From DATEDA01 sp963827595 (GTDB lineage: Bacteria > Pseudomonadota > Gammaproteobacteria > Burkholderiales > SG8-39): DNA of 64,000 nt. The notes beneath the pieces are model-generated. The model saw only the letters and a program-made list of their open reading frames with translations. It did no database searches and was not told where the DNA came from. Both the position numbers and the translations under genes were made by a program. Of the stretch, positions 7,940 to 16,892 are shown in pieces. Location of the stretch: assembly GCA_963827595.1 (NCBI GenBank), contig CAWHBT010000015.1, positions 62,001-126,000 on the forward strand, given 5' to 3'. Every line of letters begins with the position of its first letter. Positions within the stretch are counted from its first letter, which is position 1.

Positions 7940-9547
7940 ATGCCGGCGCTCAAGACCAGCATCAACCCCCGCTCCGAGGAGTTCCGCGCGAACGCCGCCG
8001 CGATGGCGGCGCTCGTCCAGGACCTGCGCGACAAGGTGGGAAGATGCGCGCTCGGCGGCGACGAGGCGGCGCGCGCGAAGCACGTGGCGCGCGGCAAGCT
8101 CCTGCCGCGCGAGCGCGTCCGGCAGCTGCTCGACCCCGGCTCGCCCTTCCTCGAGCTGTCGCAGCTCGCCGCGCTCGACATGTACGACAACGAGGCGCCC
8201 TGCGCCGGCATCGTCACCGGCATCGGCCGGGTCTCGGGGCAGGAGTGCGTGATCGTCGCCAACGACGCCACCGTGAAGGGCGGCACCTACTACCCGATGA
8301 CGGTGAAGAAGCACGTCCGCGCCCAGGAGATCGCCGGCGAGAACCGGCTGCCGTGCCTCTACCTCGTCGACTCGGGAGGCGCGAACCTGCCGCGGTGGGA
8401 GGACGTGTTCCCCGATCGCGACCACTTCGGCCGGATCTTCTACAACCAGGCGAACCTGTCGGCGGACGGCATCCCGCAGATCGCGCTGGTGATGGGCTCG
8501 TGCACCGCCGGCGGCGCGTACGTGCCGGCGATGGCGGACGAATCGATCATCGTCAAGGGCCAGGGCACGATCTTCCTCGGCGGCCCGCCGCTCGTGAAGG
8601 CGGCCACCGGCGAGGAAGTCACGCCGGAGGAGCTCGGCGGCGCCGAAGTGCACACGCGCCAGTCGGGAGTCGCCGACCACTACGCGCTCAACGACCAGCA
8701 CGCGCTCGCGATCGCGCGCCGGATCGTCGCCAACCTGAATCGGCGGAAGCATCTCACGCTCAGCGTCGCGGAGCCCGCCGAGCCGCTCTACCCGCCGGAG
8801 GATCTCGGCGGCGTCATTCCGAGCGACGTCCGCAAACCCTACGACGTGCGCGAGGTCATCGCCCGCATCGTCGACGGCTCGGAGCTCGACGAATTCAAGG
8901 CCAACTACGGCACGACCCTCGTCACCGGTTTCGCCCGCATCTGGGGCTACCCGATCGGCATCGTCGCCAACAACGGGATTCTCTTCTCCGAATCGGCGCT
9001 GAAGGGCGCGCACTTCATCGAGCTGTGCGCGCAGCGCGGCATCCCGCTCCTCTTCCTGCAGAACATCACCGGCTTCATGGTGGGCAAGAAGTACGAGGCG
9101 GGCGGGATCGCGAAGGACGGCGCGAAGATGGTGACCGCGGTGTCGTGCGCGCGGGTGCCGAAGTTCACCCTGATCATCGGCGGCTCGTTCGGCGCCGGGA
9201 ACTACGGGATGTGCGGCCGCGCCTACGGCCCGCGCTTCCTCTGGATGTGGCCGAACGCCCGGATCAGCGTCATGGGAGGCCAGCAGGCGGCGAGCGTGCT
9301 CGCGACGGTGAAGCGCGACGGCATCGAGGCGAAGGGCGGCGCGTGGTCGCAGAAGGAGGAAGAGGCGTTCAAGCGGCCGATTCTCGAGCAGTACGACCGG
9401 CAGGGCCACCCCTACTACGCCACCGCGCGGCTCTGGGACGATGGCGTCATCGCGCCCGAGGACACGCGGCGCGTGCTCGCGCTCGGGCTCTCGGCTGCGC
9501 TCAACGCGCCGATCGAGGCGACGCGGTTCGGCGTGTTCCGGATGTAG
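7940..9547 (+). CDS. liuB: methylcrotonoyl-CoA carboxylase, carboxyltransferase (beta) subunit
   Basis: 535 residues, the standard length. It is a carboxyltransferase of the crotonase superfamily that moves CO2 from biotin to 3-methylcrotonyl-CoA in leucine catabolism. N-terminal half: ARGKLLPRERV, DSGGANLPRW and GSCTAGGAYVPAMADE, where a glycine-rich oxyanion loop binds the acyl-CoA. C-terminal half: QNITGFMVGKKYEAGGIAKDGAKMV and GGSFGAGNYGMCGRAY, typical of MccB. Its biotin partner liuD is at 33835, separated by the accessory island and five other genes. Confidence 0.93.
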   Translation: MPALKTSINPRSEEFRANAAAMAALVQDLRDKVGRCALGGDEAARAKHVARGKLLPRERVRQLLDPGSPFLELSQLAALDMYDNEAPCAGIVTGIGRVSGQECVIVANDATVKGGTYYPMTVKKHVRAQEIAGENRLPCLYLVDSGGANLPRWEDVFPDRDHFGRIFYNQANLSADGIPQIALVMGSCTAGGAYVPAMADESIIVKGQGTIFLGGPPLVKAATGEEVTPEELGGAEVHTRQSGVADHYALNDQHALAIARRIVANLNRRKHLTLSVAEPAEPLYPPEDLGGVIPSDVRKPYDVREVIARIVDGSELDEFKANYGTTLVTGFARIWGYPIGIVANNGILFSESALKGAHFIELCAQRGIPLLFLQNITGFMVGKKYEAGGIAKDGAKMVTAVSCARVPKFTLIIGGSFGAGNYGMCGRAYGPRFLWMWPNARISVMGGQQAASVLATVKRDGIEAKGGAWSQKEEEAFKRPILEQYDRQGHPYYATARLWDDGVIAPEDTRRVLALGLSAALNAPIEATRFGVFRM

Positions 9548-9552
9548 CGGCG

Positions 9553-10017
9553 ATGTCGATCCACGAAGCGACCATCGAATGGCGCCGGTTCACGCCGGAC
9601 TTCGAGTACGCCACCTACGATCGCGGGCACTGGCTCGCCTTCGGCGAGGACATCCGGGTGCCGGGGACCGCCGCACGCGCGAACATCCCGCCGACCGCGC
9701 CGGTCTCGTTCGGCGTCGATCCCGAGCAGGCGTTCGTCGCCTCGCTCTCGAGCTGCCACATGCTCTGGTTCCTGCACGTCGCGGGCACCGCCAAGCTGGT
9801 CGTCGACCGCTACGTCGACCGGGCGGCGGGCGTCCTCGAGAAGAACGCGGAGGGTCAGCTCGCGATGACCCGGGTGACCCTCAAGCCGTCGGTGACGTTC
9901 AGCGGCACGCAGCCGAGCGCGGCCGAGGTGCGCGCGCTGCATGAGCGCGCGCACGCGAAGTGCTTCATCGCGAACTCGGTCAAGACCGAGGTGACGGTCG
10001 AGCCGGAGTTCGATTGA
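9553..10017 (+). CDS. OsmC-family peroxidase-like protein
   Basis: 154 residues. It has the two conserved cysteines of OsmC/Ohr proteins: SSCHMLWFLHVA near residue 69 and HAKCFIANS near residue 136. Family members reduce organic hydroperoxides through a Cys-based cycle; some OsmC-like proteins have other roles. ATG 9553 lies five bases after the liuB stop, so it is likely cotranscribed. The last 18 codons recur in degenerate form at 29440-29493, which marks this 3' end as a likely island junction. Confidence 0.9.
   Translation: MSIHEATIEWRRFTPDFEYATYDRGHWLAFGEDIRVPGTAARANIPPTAPVSFGVDPEQAFVASLSSCHMLWFLHVAGTAKLVVDRYVDRAAGVLEKNAEGQLAMTRVTLKPSVTFSGTQPSAAEVRALHERAHAKCFIANSVKTEVTVEPEFD
9964..10017 (+). 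repeat. left direct repeat: osmC 3' end
   Basis: The last 54 bases of osmC (FIANSVKTEVTVEPEFD plus stop) match 29440-29493 in direct orientation at 48 of 54 positions, with both copies ending in the stop codon. The two copies bracket the 19.5-kb accessory region. Confidence 0.75.
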
Positions 10018-10035
10018 GCCTGGGAGGGCCGGGAG

Positions 10036-11325
10036 GTGGCTCACGATGTCTTCATTTCATACGCGCACGAGGACAAACCGATCGCCGACGCGGTGTGCGC
10101 CGCGTTGGAGGGACGACAGGTTCGCTGCTGGATCGCGCCCCGGGACGTCCTCCCCGGGAAGGCCTACGGACACGCGATCGTCGAGGCGCTGGACGCGAGC
10201 GAGATCCTCGTGCTCGTCTTTTCTTCGCACGCGAACGCCTCGCCGCAGGTCGAGCGCGAGGTGGAGCGGGCGGCCGCGAAACGGCTCGCCATCCTGCCCT
10301 TCCGGCTGGAGGACGTCCCACTCTCGAAGCACATGGAGTACTTCATCAGCGCCCCGCACTGGCTGGACGCGATGTCGCCGCCGCTCGAGCGTCATCTGGG
10401 GTATCTCGGCAACGCGGTTCAGGCGCTCCTGGCGCAGCGCGGTGCGGCCGGCGACGCGTCAACACCATCTCCCACCATGGTGCGGATCCCGCGGCCGTAT
10501 GCTCCGGAGGCAGCCGCGAAGCCGGGCTTCTCGCGCCGCGGATGGCTCGCCGGCGTTCTCGGGGTAGGCGTGCTCGCGGGCGCGGGGTTGGTCGGATACA
10601 AACTGGCGCAACCGGATGCGCCGCCCCCGCTCGTAGAGAAGATCGCGCAGAAGAGCGTGGCGGCGGCGCCGAAGGCCGCTCCGCCGGCAGCGCCGGAGCC
10701 GGCCGCGACCGGGAAGAGCGCACCGCCGCCATCCGCCGCCCCTGAACCGCCGCCAACGGCGGTCGCGATCCCGAAGGAAGGACCGACAGGCTCACCGCCA
10801 GCACCCGCTCGCCCCAAACCGCCGACGACCACGACCACTCCGCCGGCACCGCAGCGCCCCGCGACCGAGAGCGGCGAGCGGATCGCGTCGGCGCCGCCGG
10901 CGCCTGCCCCGCGCGCGCCTGCCCCCGCCCCGCGAAGCGGTCCCGGCGAGACCTCGCCGCACAGCCCGAACTACAAGCTGCCGACGCGATGGCAGGACTA
11001 CAAGGGGTTCAACGACCTCGTTGGCCGCTGGCGCGGGAGCGATCGCGGCGGCATCGTCATCGAGATGGAAGTGCCGGCAACCGAGGCCGCCGACGTCACG
11101 GCCCTCGTAAAGATCGAGCGCATGAACTGCCAGATGTCGCTGCGCCTCGTGCGCGCCACCGAGATGTTCACCACGTCGCAGTTCTTCTGGAAGCCCGCGA
11201 CTGCGTCCCCCGGCTGCCCGGAGATGGAGTCGCTCTATACCATGCCGGTGACCAACGGCATGACTTGGCGTTACACCTTCACGGACGGGAAGCAGGTCCA
11301 GGTGGCAATGTCTCGTCGCATCTGA
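10036..11325 (+). CDS. membrane-tethered TIR-domain protein
   Basis: 429 residues. Residues 3-125 are a TIR domain: VFISYAHED opens it, CWIAPRDVLPG follows, and VFSSHANASPQVEREV places a glutamate (about E75) where TIR NADases have their catalytic Glu. A single membrane helix (about 170-190, after RRG) is followed by about 120 residues of Pro/Ala-rich linker and a C-terminal domain (about 320-429) with a GRWRGSDRGGIVIE strand pattern. The topology implies a cytoplasmic TIR and a periplasmic C-terminal domain. GTG 10036 has GGGAGG upstream. It is the first gene after the left island repeat. TIR enzymes cleave NAD+ or make cyclic ADP-ribose-type signals in bacterial immunity; activity here is inferred. 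Confidence 0.85.
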   Translation: MAHDVFISYAHEDKPIADAVCAALEGRQVRCWIAPRDVLPGKAYGHAIVEALDASEILVLVFSSHANASPQVEREVERAAAKRLAILPFRLEDVPLSKHMEYFISAPHWLDAMSPPLERHLGYLGNAVQALLAQRGAAGDASTPSPTMVRIPRPYAPEAAAKPGFSRRGWLAGVLGVGVLAGAGLVGYKLAQPDAPPPLVEKIAQKSVAAAPKAAPPAAPEPAATGKSAPPPSAAPEPPPTAVAIPKEGPTGSPPAPARPKPPTTTTTPPAPQRPATESGERIASAPPAPAPRAPAPAPRSGPGETSPHSPNYKLPTRWQDYKGFNDLVGRWRGSDRGGIVIEMEVPATEAADVTALVKIERMNCQMSLRLVRATEMFTTSQFFWKPATASPGCPEMESLYTMPVTNGMTWRYTFTDGKQVQVAMSRRI

Positions 11326-11354
11326 ACGAAGCGTCTGCGGGAGGAGGACGGGCG

Positions 11355-12518
11355 ATGCGCGGTTTCCTCAGGGCGATGAGCGCGGCGATTGTGGCCGGCG
11401 TCTGCGGTGCGGTAAGTGCCCAGGCGCCGGAAGACCGGCTCGCGCAGGCCGTGTCGGCACTGCTGCTCCCCGCCGGCGCGGGCGGCACGTTTCCCGATTG
11501 GACCGCGCTCGACGCGGTGAAGCTCGTCCGGTGGCAACCGTTGCCCCCGAAGATGCTGGACAACGCGCTTAGCGACGGCGGGTACTTCACGCGCACGGGA
11601 ATGGCGGACATCAATGGGCGCCTCATGAGCGTCACAGCGACCGGCGCGCGGACCATGGTGATGAACCTCTACTTCCGCAACACTGGCGCGCCCCTGGGAG
11701 AGGCGGCGGCGCTGGCCGCGCTGAAGCGCGCCGGCCTGGCGCCCGAGCTCGGTCGCTGTCCGATCAAGGCTTCCGCGGCCGCGGGCAGCAAGTGGTGGCA
11801 AGTCAAGGGGGCCGGCAAGCAGGCCGCGTGGCTGCGGTTGCGGACGAGCTGTGACGGCGTGAAATGCGAGGAGTTCGCGCTCCTGCTGGGCGAGAAGTTG
11901 CCGTCGCTGACCCCGCAGGAAAGCCGCCTGTACACGGATCGCTGCGCCCCCGGAGCCGCAGCGACGCAGGCGCGGGCCGCGTGGGACGAGCAGCTCGCAT
12001 CCCTGCTGGCAGCCCTGATCCCGCCGCAGGGCTCGGCTGCCCTCGACTGGAAGGCGCTCGACAGGGTGACGGCGGTGCGGTGGCAACCCCTCCCGCCGCG
12101 GGAGAGCAGGCAGCCGCCTTTCGACGACGGCAACCAGCATTATCGTCCCGGCGAGCTCGACCTCGGCGGGCGCGTGCTCCAGGTCAACGCTACCGGCACG
12201 CGGACGAACGTGCTCAACGTCTACCTGCAGGACCAGGCGACGCACGCCGACCGTGGCGATGCGCTCCGGGCGCTGTGGAGCAAGGGATACGCCGTGCAGC
12301 TCGCCCGTTGCGGAAAGGTCTACCAGCTCTCCTCGCAGACCTGGTATCGCGTGGCCAAGGCTGGCGCGCTTCCGGTGACGGTCCGCCGCGGCATCCGCTG
12401 CGACACGAACGCGTGCCCGAAAGCCGAGGAGGACTACCGGCTGGCGTTCACGGGCACGCTGCCGCCGCTGCAAGCCGGCGAAGTGGAAGCCGTCGGCAAT
12501 CGCTGTCCGGGGCGGTAG
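11355..12518 (+). CDS. secreted protein with two copies of an uncharacterised domain
   Basis: 387 residues with a signal peptide cleaved near VSAQA (residue 23). Two internal repeats of about 160 residues (about 37-190 and 222-385) share ALD.V..VRWQPLPP, then GR.(L/M).V.ATG.RT.V.N.Y, and a C-terminal Cys-containing block (TSCDGVKCEEF versus IRCDTNACPKAEEDY). Conserved cysteines in both copies suggest disulfides in the periplasm. I do not recognise the domain. GAGGAGGAC precedes ATG 11355, 29 bases after the TIR gene, so the two probably form an operon. Confidence 0.8.
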   Translation: MRGFLRAMSAAIVAGVCGAVSAQAPEDRLAQAVSALLLPAGAGGTFPDWTALDAVKLVRWQPLPPKMLDNALSDGGYFTRTGMADINGRLMSVTATGARTMVMNLYFRNTGAPLGEAAALAALKRAGLAPELGRCPIKASAAAGSKWWQVKGAGKQAAWLRLRTSCDGVKCEEFALLLGEKLPSLTPQESRLYTDRCAPGAAATQARAAWDEQLASLLAALIPPQGSAALDWKALDRVTAVRWQPLPPRESRQPPFDDGNQHYRPGELDLGGRVLQVNATGTRTNVLNVYLQDQATHADRGDALRALWSKGYAVQLARCGKVYQLSSQTWYRVAKAGALPVTVRRGIRCDTNACPKAEEDYRLAFTGTLPPLQAGEVEAVGNRCPGR

Positions 12519-12604
12519 GCGCGGGCCCGAGAGGTCCGGCGCCTACTGGAGCTGCACCGGGCGAGCCCTTAGGCTCGTATCCTCTCCGCGGCGATACCGG
12601 CCGA

Positions 12605-15600
12605 ATGCCATACGACTGCTTCATCAGCTACAGGTCGGCGGACCGCGAGCTCGCTGTGCGGGGGCATGACGGGCTCGTTCGGCCGGAATCGACCGAAGAG
12701 CGGGATCTGGTACGACCGCGACCGCCTGACCGCGGGCGACCGATGGAACGAGGAGATCGAGAAGGCGTGCGAGTCGAGCCGGCGGTACTGCCGGCGTCAT
12801 GCCGCGGTGGCAGTCCCAGTGGACGCTGTTCGAGACGTTCGGCGCCGAGAACGTATTCCGCCGCTGTTCGAGGGGAGCTTCGAGGAGGTCGCGCCAGCGG
12901 CGCTGCACGAGCACCAGGCCGGGTTCATCGATTTGGCCGACGGCGCGTCCGGCGCCGACTGGCAGCAGCTCGCAAGCAGGGTGCAGATGATCGTGGCGAG
13001 CGCGCCGCCGCACAGGGCGGCGCGCGTCGAGGCCCTGCCGCATCGGCCGAGCAGCACCTTCACCGGGCGCGCCGCCGCGCTGATCGAGATCCACGCGGGC
13101 CTGCACGGCGCGCCGAGCGCCGACCGGACGAGGGGGCGCGTCGTGTCCTCGCCGGCATGGGCGGCGTCGGCAAGACGACCCTCGCGCGGCAGTACGCGGA
13201 GAAGTTCTGGCGCGCCTACCCGACGTTCCTCTGGGTGGACGCGGGGAAGCCCGGGGGTCTGAACGCGGAGTACGCCGCGCTGTTCGAAACGGTATTTCCC
13301 GAGGAGCGGTCGGCGGGGCTCGCCGATCCGGAGAAGGCGGCACGTGTCAAGAACAGCCTCAAGGCGAGCCCGGAGATGGCTGCTCATCGTCGACAACGCG
13401 GAGGATCCCGCGAGCCTCGAGCGCGATCTCCCGAGCGGCGCAGAGCTCCACACGCTGATCACCTCGCGGCGCACCGACTGGCCAGACGGCATGCAGAAGG
13501 TCGTCGTGGGGACGCTCGATCCGGCTGCGGCGCGAGAGTTCCTCTTCGAGCGCACCAAGCTCTCCGCCTCGAACCCGATTGAGGATGGCGCTTGCGCCGA
13601 GCTTGCCCAGACCCTCGGCTACCTGCCGCTCGCGCTCGAGCAGGCCGCGGCCTATATCGGTCAGCAGAAAATCGGCTTCGGCCGCTACCTGGAGCTCTAT
13701 CGTCGTGGCGCAGCCGACCTGCTGCGCAAGGGCGTGCGGGGCTCGACCGCATACCCCGACTCGGTGTTCATCACCTGGAAAGCGACGATTGAGAAGCTGT
13801 TGTCCGCCTGCGCGCGCGCTCCTGCGCATCGCCGCCTTCGGGGCCGAGGCACCCATTCCGCTGCAGCTCCTTTTCGACGGCGACTACACGCTGCGACGCG
13901 GCACCGACCTGATGGCGGAGACTGGCGCGCCAGGGGCGCAGCGTGGCCCGGAGGCGCAGGATCCCGAGATTTTCGTGCGCGACGTGCTCGGCGAGCTCAA
14001 AAGCTATTCGATGGCCCAGCTGCAGAGCGCACGGCTGGGCGGCAAGGTTCTGGACGTCGCCCTGATCGACCTGCTCGTCCAGACCGTCGAACGGGCGAGT
14101 CTTTCGCCGGCGACCTGGGCGCACTGGAAAATCGCCGCAGCTTCCCTCGAGCGCGCCAGCGCTGACCATCCCACGGATCCGCGAGAGTGGCCGCTCCTCC
14201 GGCTTGCGACGGCGACATTCCGCGATGAACGCGGTTCACGGTTTCCCCCGGCTGCGGGAGGCGACCCTGATCGATTCGGGAGGCCGCCGGATCGCGCACG
14301 TCGAGCTCGCCGAGGCGCTGGTCGCGTTGCTCGAGTACTGCGCCCGCTTCGATCATGCGCTCGAGCGGATCGGGCTTGCCGGAGGAACGCCTGCGCGCTC
14401 TCGCCCTCGCGGTGGACCAGCGACTCCCGCGCAACCCCCGCCTGGACGAGCCGCCGACCGCATAACGCCGGCTCGCTCCTCGCCGACGCCGGCCGCGTCG
14501 CCGAGGCCGAGCCGCTCGAGCGCCGCGCGCTCGCGCTCGACCAGGAGGTGCTCGGTCCCGACGATCCCGAGGTCGCCGACGCCCTGTCCCGGCTGGTGAG
14601 CGTGTTGGCTAGGTTTGACCGCTGGAACCAGTTGCATGACCCGACCTGCTCCTGGTGCGGCCTGCCTCCTTGAGCCGCATGCCGATTCGCCCCTGTGGCG
14701 CTCCCGTCTGCGCGACCTCGCCGGACAGCTCGCGCTGCTGTACGAGTCGGCGGGCAGGGATGCCGAGGCAGAGCAGGCCTTTGCGAGAGTGCGCGAGCTC
14801 GAGGAGCAGCTCGCGGGCGGTCCGGCCGACGCATTGGCGGCGCGCCGCGACCTGCTGATCGCAGCCTGGCGGGCGGTCCGGGACGGGCGCGATGCGGACG
14901 CCGCGCGTCTCGCGGAAGAGTTCGTCGACGCGAACCGCCCCGACCAAGCGGCCGCCCAGCGCGATCTACCTCCGCTCTTCTGCGCCTGGCTGCCCCGGCG
15001 TTCATACGGCTGCAGCGGTTCGACGCGGCGGAGAAGCAGCTCCTGGAGAAGCTCGCGCTCGACGAATCGGATTACACCGGCGAGCATCCCCAGTTCGCCC
15101 AGGTCGAGGACCTCGCAGAGCTCTACATCGAGGTGGACCGGGAGAGCGATGCCGAGGCGCGGTTGCGCCAGGCGATCGAGATCCTCGACCGCGCCTACCC
15201 TCGAGGCCACCCGCGCCTGGCCAACGTGCTCAGACAGCTCGGACGGTTGCTGGCGAGAGCGGATCGGCTGGGGGATGCGCAAGCGCTGCTGGAACGCGCG
15301 ATCGCGGTGCACGGGTCGATTCCGGGAGCCCCGGCGCTAGCGCTGGCCGACCATCGGAGCTCCCTCTGCGACGGTGCTGATCCGGGCCGGAAAGCTGGCC
15401 GAGGCGAGGCCGCTGATGGACCAGGTGCGGGAAACCTATGAGCGCGGAATACGGCCCCGGTAGCGCCGAGCTGGCGGAACGCCTTGGCGAGTGGGAATGG
15501 ACCTGGTGTGAACCTTCGAGGTGGCCGAGGCCGCCGGCTTCCTGAAGGCATCGATCGACCTGCGCGAGCGGGCCCCGGCCGAGGACGAAGCGGCGCCGGC

Positions 15601-15900
15601 GGAGAAGTACGTCTACCTTGCGGAACTGCTGTGGTCCAGCGGACAAGGCGCAGAGGCCTAGTTGTATGCTCGCCTGGGTAGCTGGGAGCTGCTCGTCGGC
15701 TCAAAGCAGACGATGCAGCGCCACCCGATGCTCGCCCGCGCGACCTACGCATGGGGCGTCTGCCTGCACGCCATGGGCAAGACGCCCGATGAGATTGCAG
15801 CGGCGCGCCAGGCGCTGTTCGCGGAACCGGTGTCGAGCGGCTGATCCCGGAGGTCGAGGCCGAGATCCTCGCTGCAGCGCAATCGGAAACGCAGCGCTGA
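12605..15900 (+). pseudogene. TIR-NB-ARC-TPR protein, broken by many frameshifts
   Basis: Fragments in all three frames line up as one protein of about 1,090 residues. They are a TIR domain (MPYDCFISYRSADRELA, then SGIWYDRDRLTAGDRW and WTLFETFGAENVF), and an NB-ARC NTPase with Walker A GMGGVGKTTLA (about 13156), LLIVDNAED (Walker B) and TLGYLPLALEQAAAYI. TPR-type helices follow (GQLALLYESAGRDAEAEQAF, QLLEKLALDESD, QLGRLLARADRLGDAQALLERA), ending LIPEVEAEILAAAQSETQR at 15900. At least ten one-base shifts are needed, but the motifs themselves are intact. Intact relatives act as STAND-type sensors with a TIR effector. This is either a recent pseudogene or error-rich sequence. ATG 12605 is the start. 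Confidence 0.75.
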
Positions 15901-15910
15901 GCCGCGGGCG

Positions 15911-16836
15911 TCAGGCCTGGCGTGTGCTTCGCCGCACCGCGGCGTCCATCCGCTGCGCGAGCAGCGCGAAGCCCGACGCGGTGGGATGCGTCTCGTTCGC
16001 CCAATGGCGCTTGCGATCCGGAAGCAGGCCTCGGAAGTCCACGTGCACGACGCTGCCGCCCTGCTCGTCGGCCAGTTTCTGCAGGAAGACGTTGTAGTAG
16101 TCGATCGCTTCCATGAGCGCCGCCTGTCCGGCCCGGATCTCGGCGGCCGACGGGCGCAGGGACTTCACCGTAGCCGTGCTCTTTCAGGGCGGGCGCGAGC
16201 CGAAGGCCGGGTACGAGGCCCGGCACGGTGTGGCCGAAGAGCGCGCGCCCGTCGGGAAAGCCGTAGTCGTAGCCATGGATGAAGATCCTCAGGTCCGGCT
16301 TGCCGACGGCCGCCGCCGTTGCCAGCACTGCCTCGAAGAGCCGGATCAGCCACGGGCGAAACTGATCCTCGAACGCGGCCTTGATGCCCGCCCGGTTCAG
16401 GTAGGGATCGGCGGGAGAAGCGCGCGACGCCGCCACCTGCAGATAGCGCCCGAACACGCCGCCGTCCGCGCCCATGATGTCGTTGCCGCCGCACGAGAGC
16501 AGGAACACGTCGGGCCGATGCTCGCGGATCGCGGCAAGCGTCCGGGGCAGCTGCTCCTCCGACATCCGCTCCAGTGTGTGGCCGTAGTGTGACTCGCGCC
16601 ACGCGTTGACGTAGCCGAGCGCCTGCAGATGGTCGACGAGGTCGAGGTGCGGCGGATAGTCGAACCAGGAGTCGCCTTCGGCGACGGCAACGAGCTGCCG
16701 CGACCCGTCGGGCGCAGGCGCATCGGCACGCTCCGCGAAGCGCGCGTTCGAGAACCGGGCGCTCGGTCGCGATCCAGGGCAGGTGCGCGGTAAGCGAGAA
16801 CTCCCGCTTCCGCAGCGGTTTCCCGTCGGTGCGCAT
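15911..16836 (-). pseudogene. SGNH/GDSL hydrolase with two frameshifts
   Basis: Starts at ATG 16836 (MRTDGKPLRKREFSL); the frame changes near 16750 and again near 16175. The middle carries VAEGDSWFDYPP (GDSx nucleophile block) and LSCGGNDIMG (GxND block). The last fragment has NETHPTASGFALLAQRMD, with the catalytic His of block V. Together this is an SGNH esterase or lipase-like hydrolase of about 305 residues. No signal peptide is evident. It is the last minus-strand gene of the island and converges on the TIR-NB-ARC gene, with only 10 bases between them. The catalytic triad blocks are all present, so the frameshifts could be sequence errors. Confidence 0.7.
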
Positions 16837-16892
16837 GGGATCAATCGATCTCGATCGGGTGCAGCCCGGCGGGCGCAGTGGGCGTACGGAGG

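Noticed and set aside
7634..9409. 591-codon minus-strand open frame opposite liuB
   Set aside because: Mirror of liuB codon bias; low-complexity composition.
12562..12577. Hairpin CGAGCC-CTTA-GGCTCG after the duplicated secreted gene as a terminator
   Set aside because: Only a 6-bp stem and no T-run follows (TATCCTCTCC).
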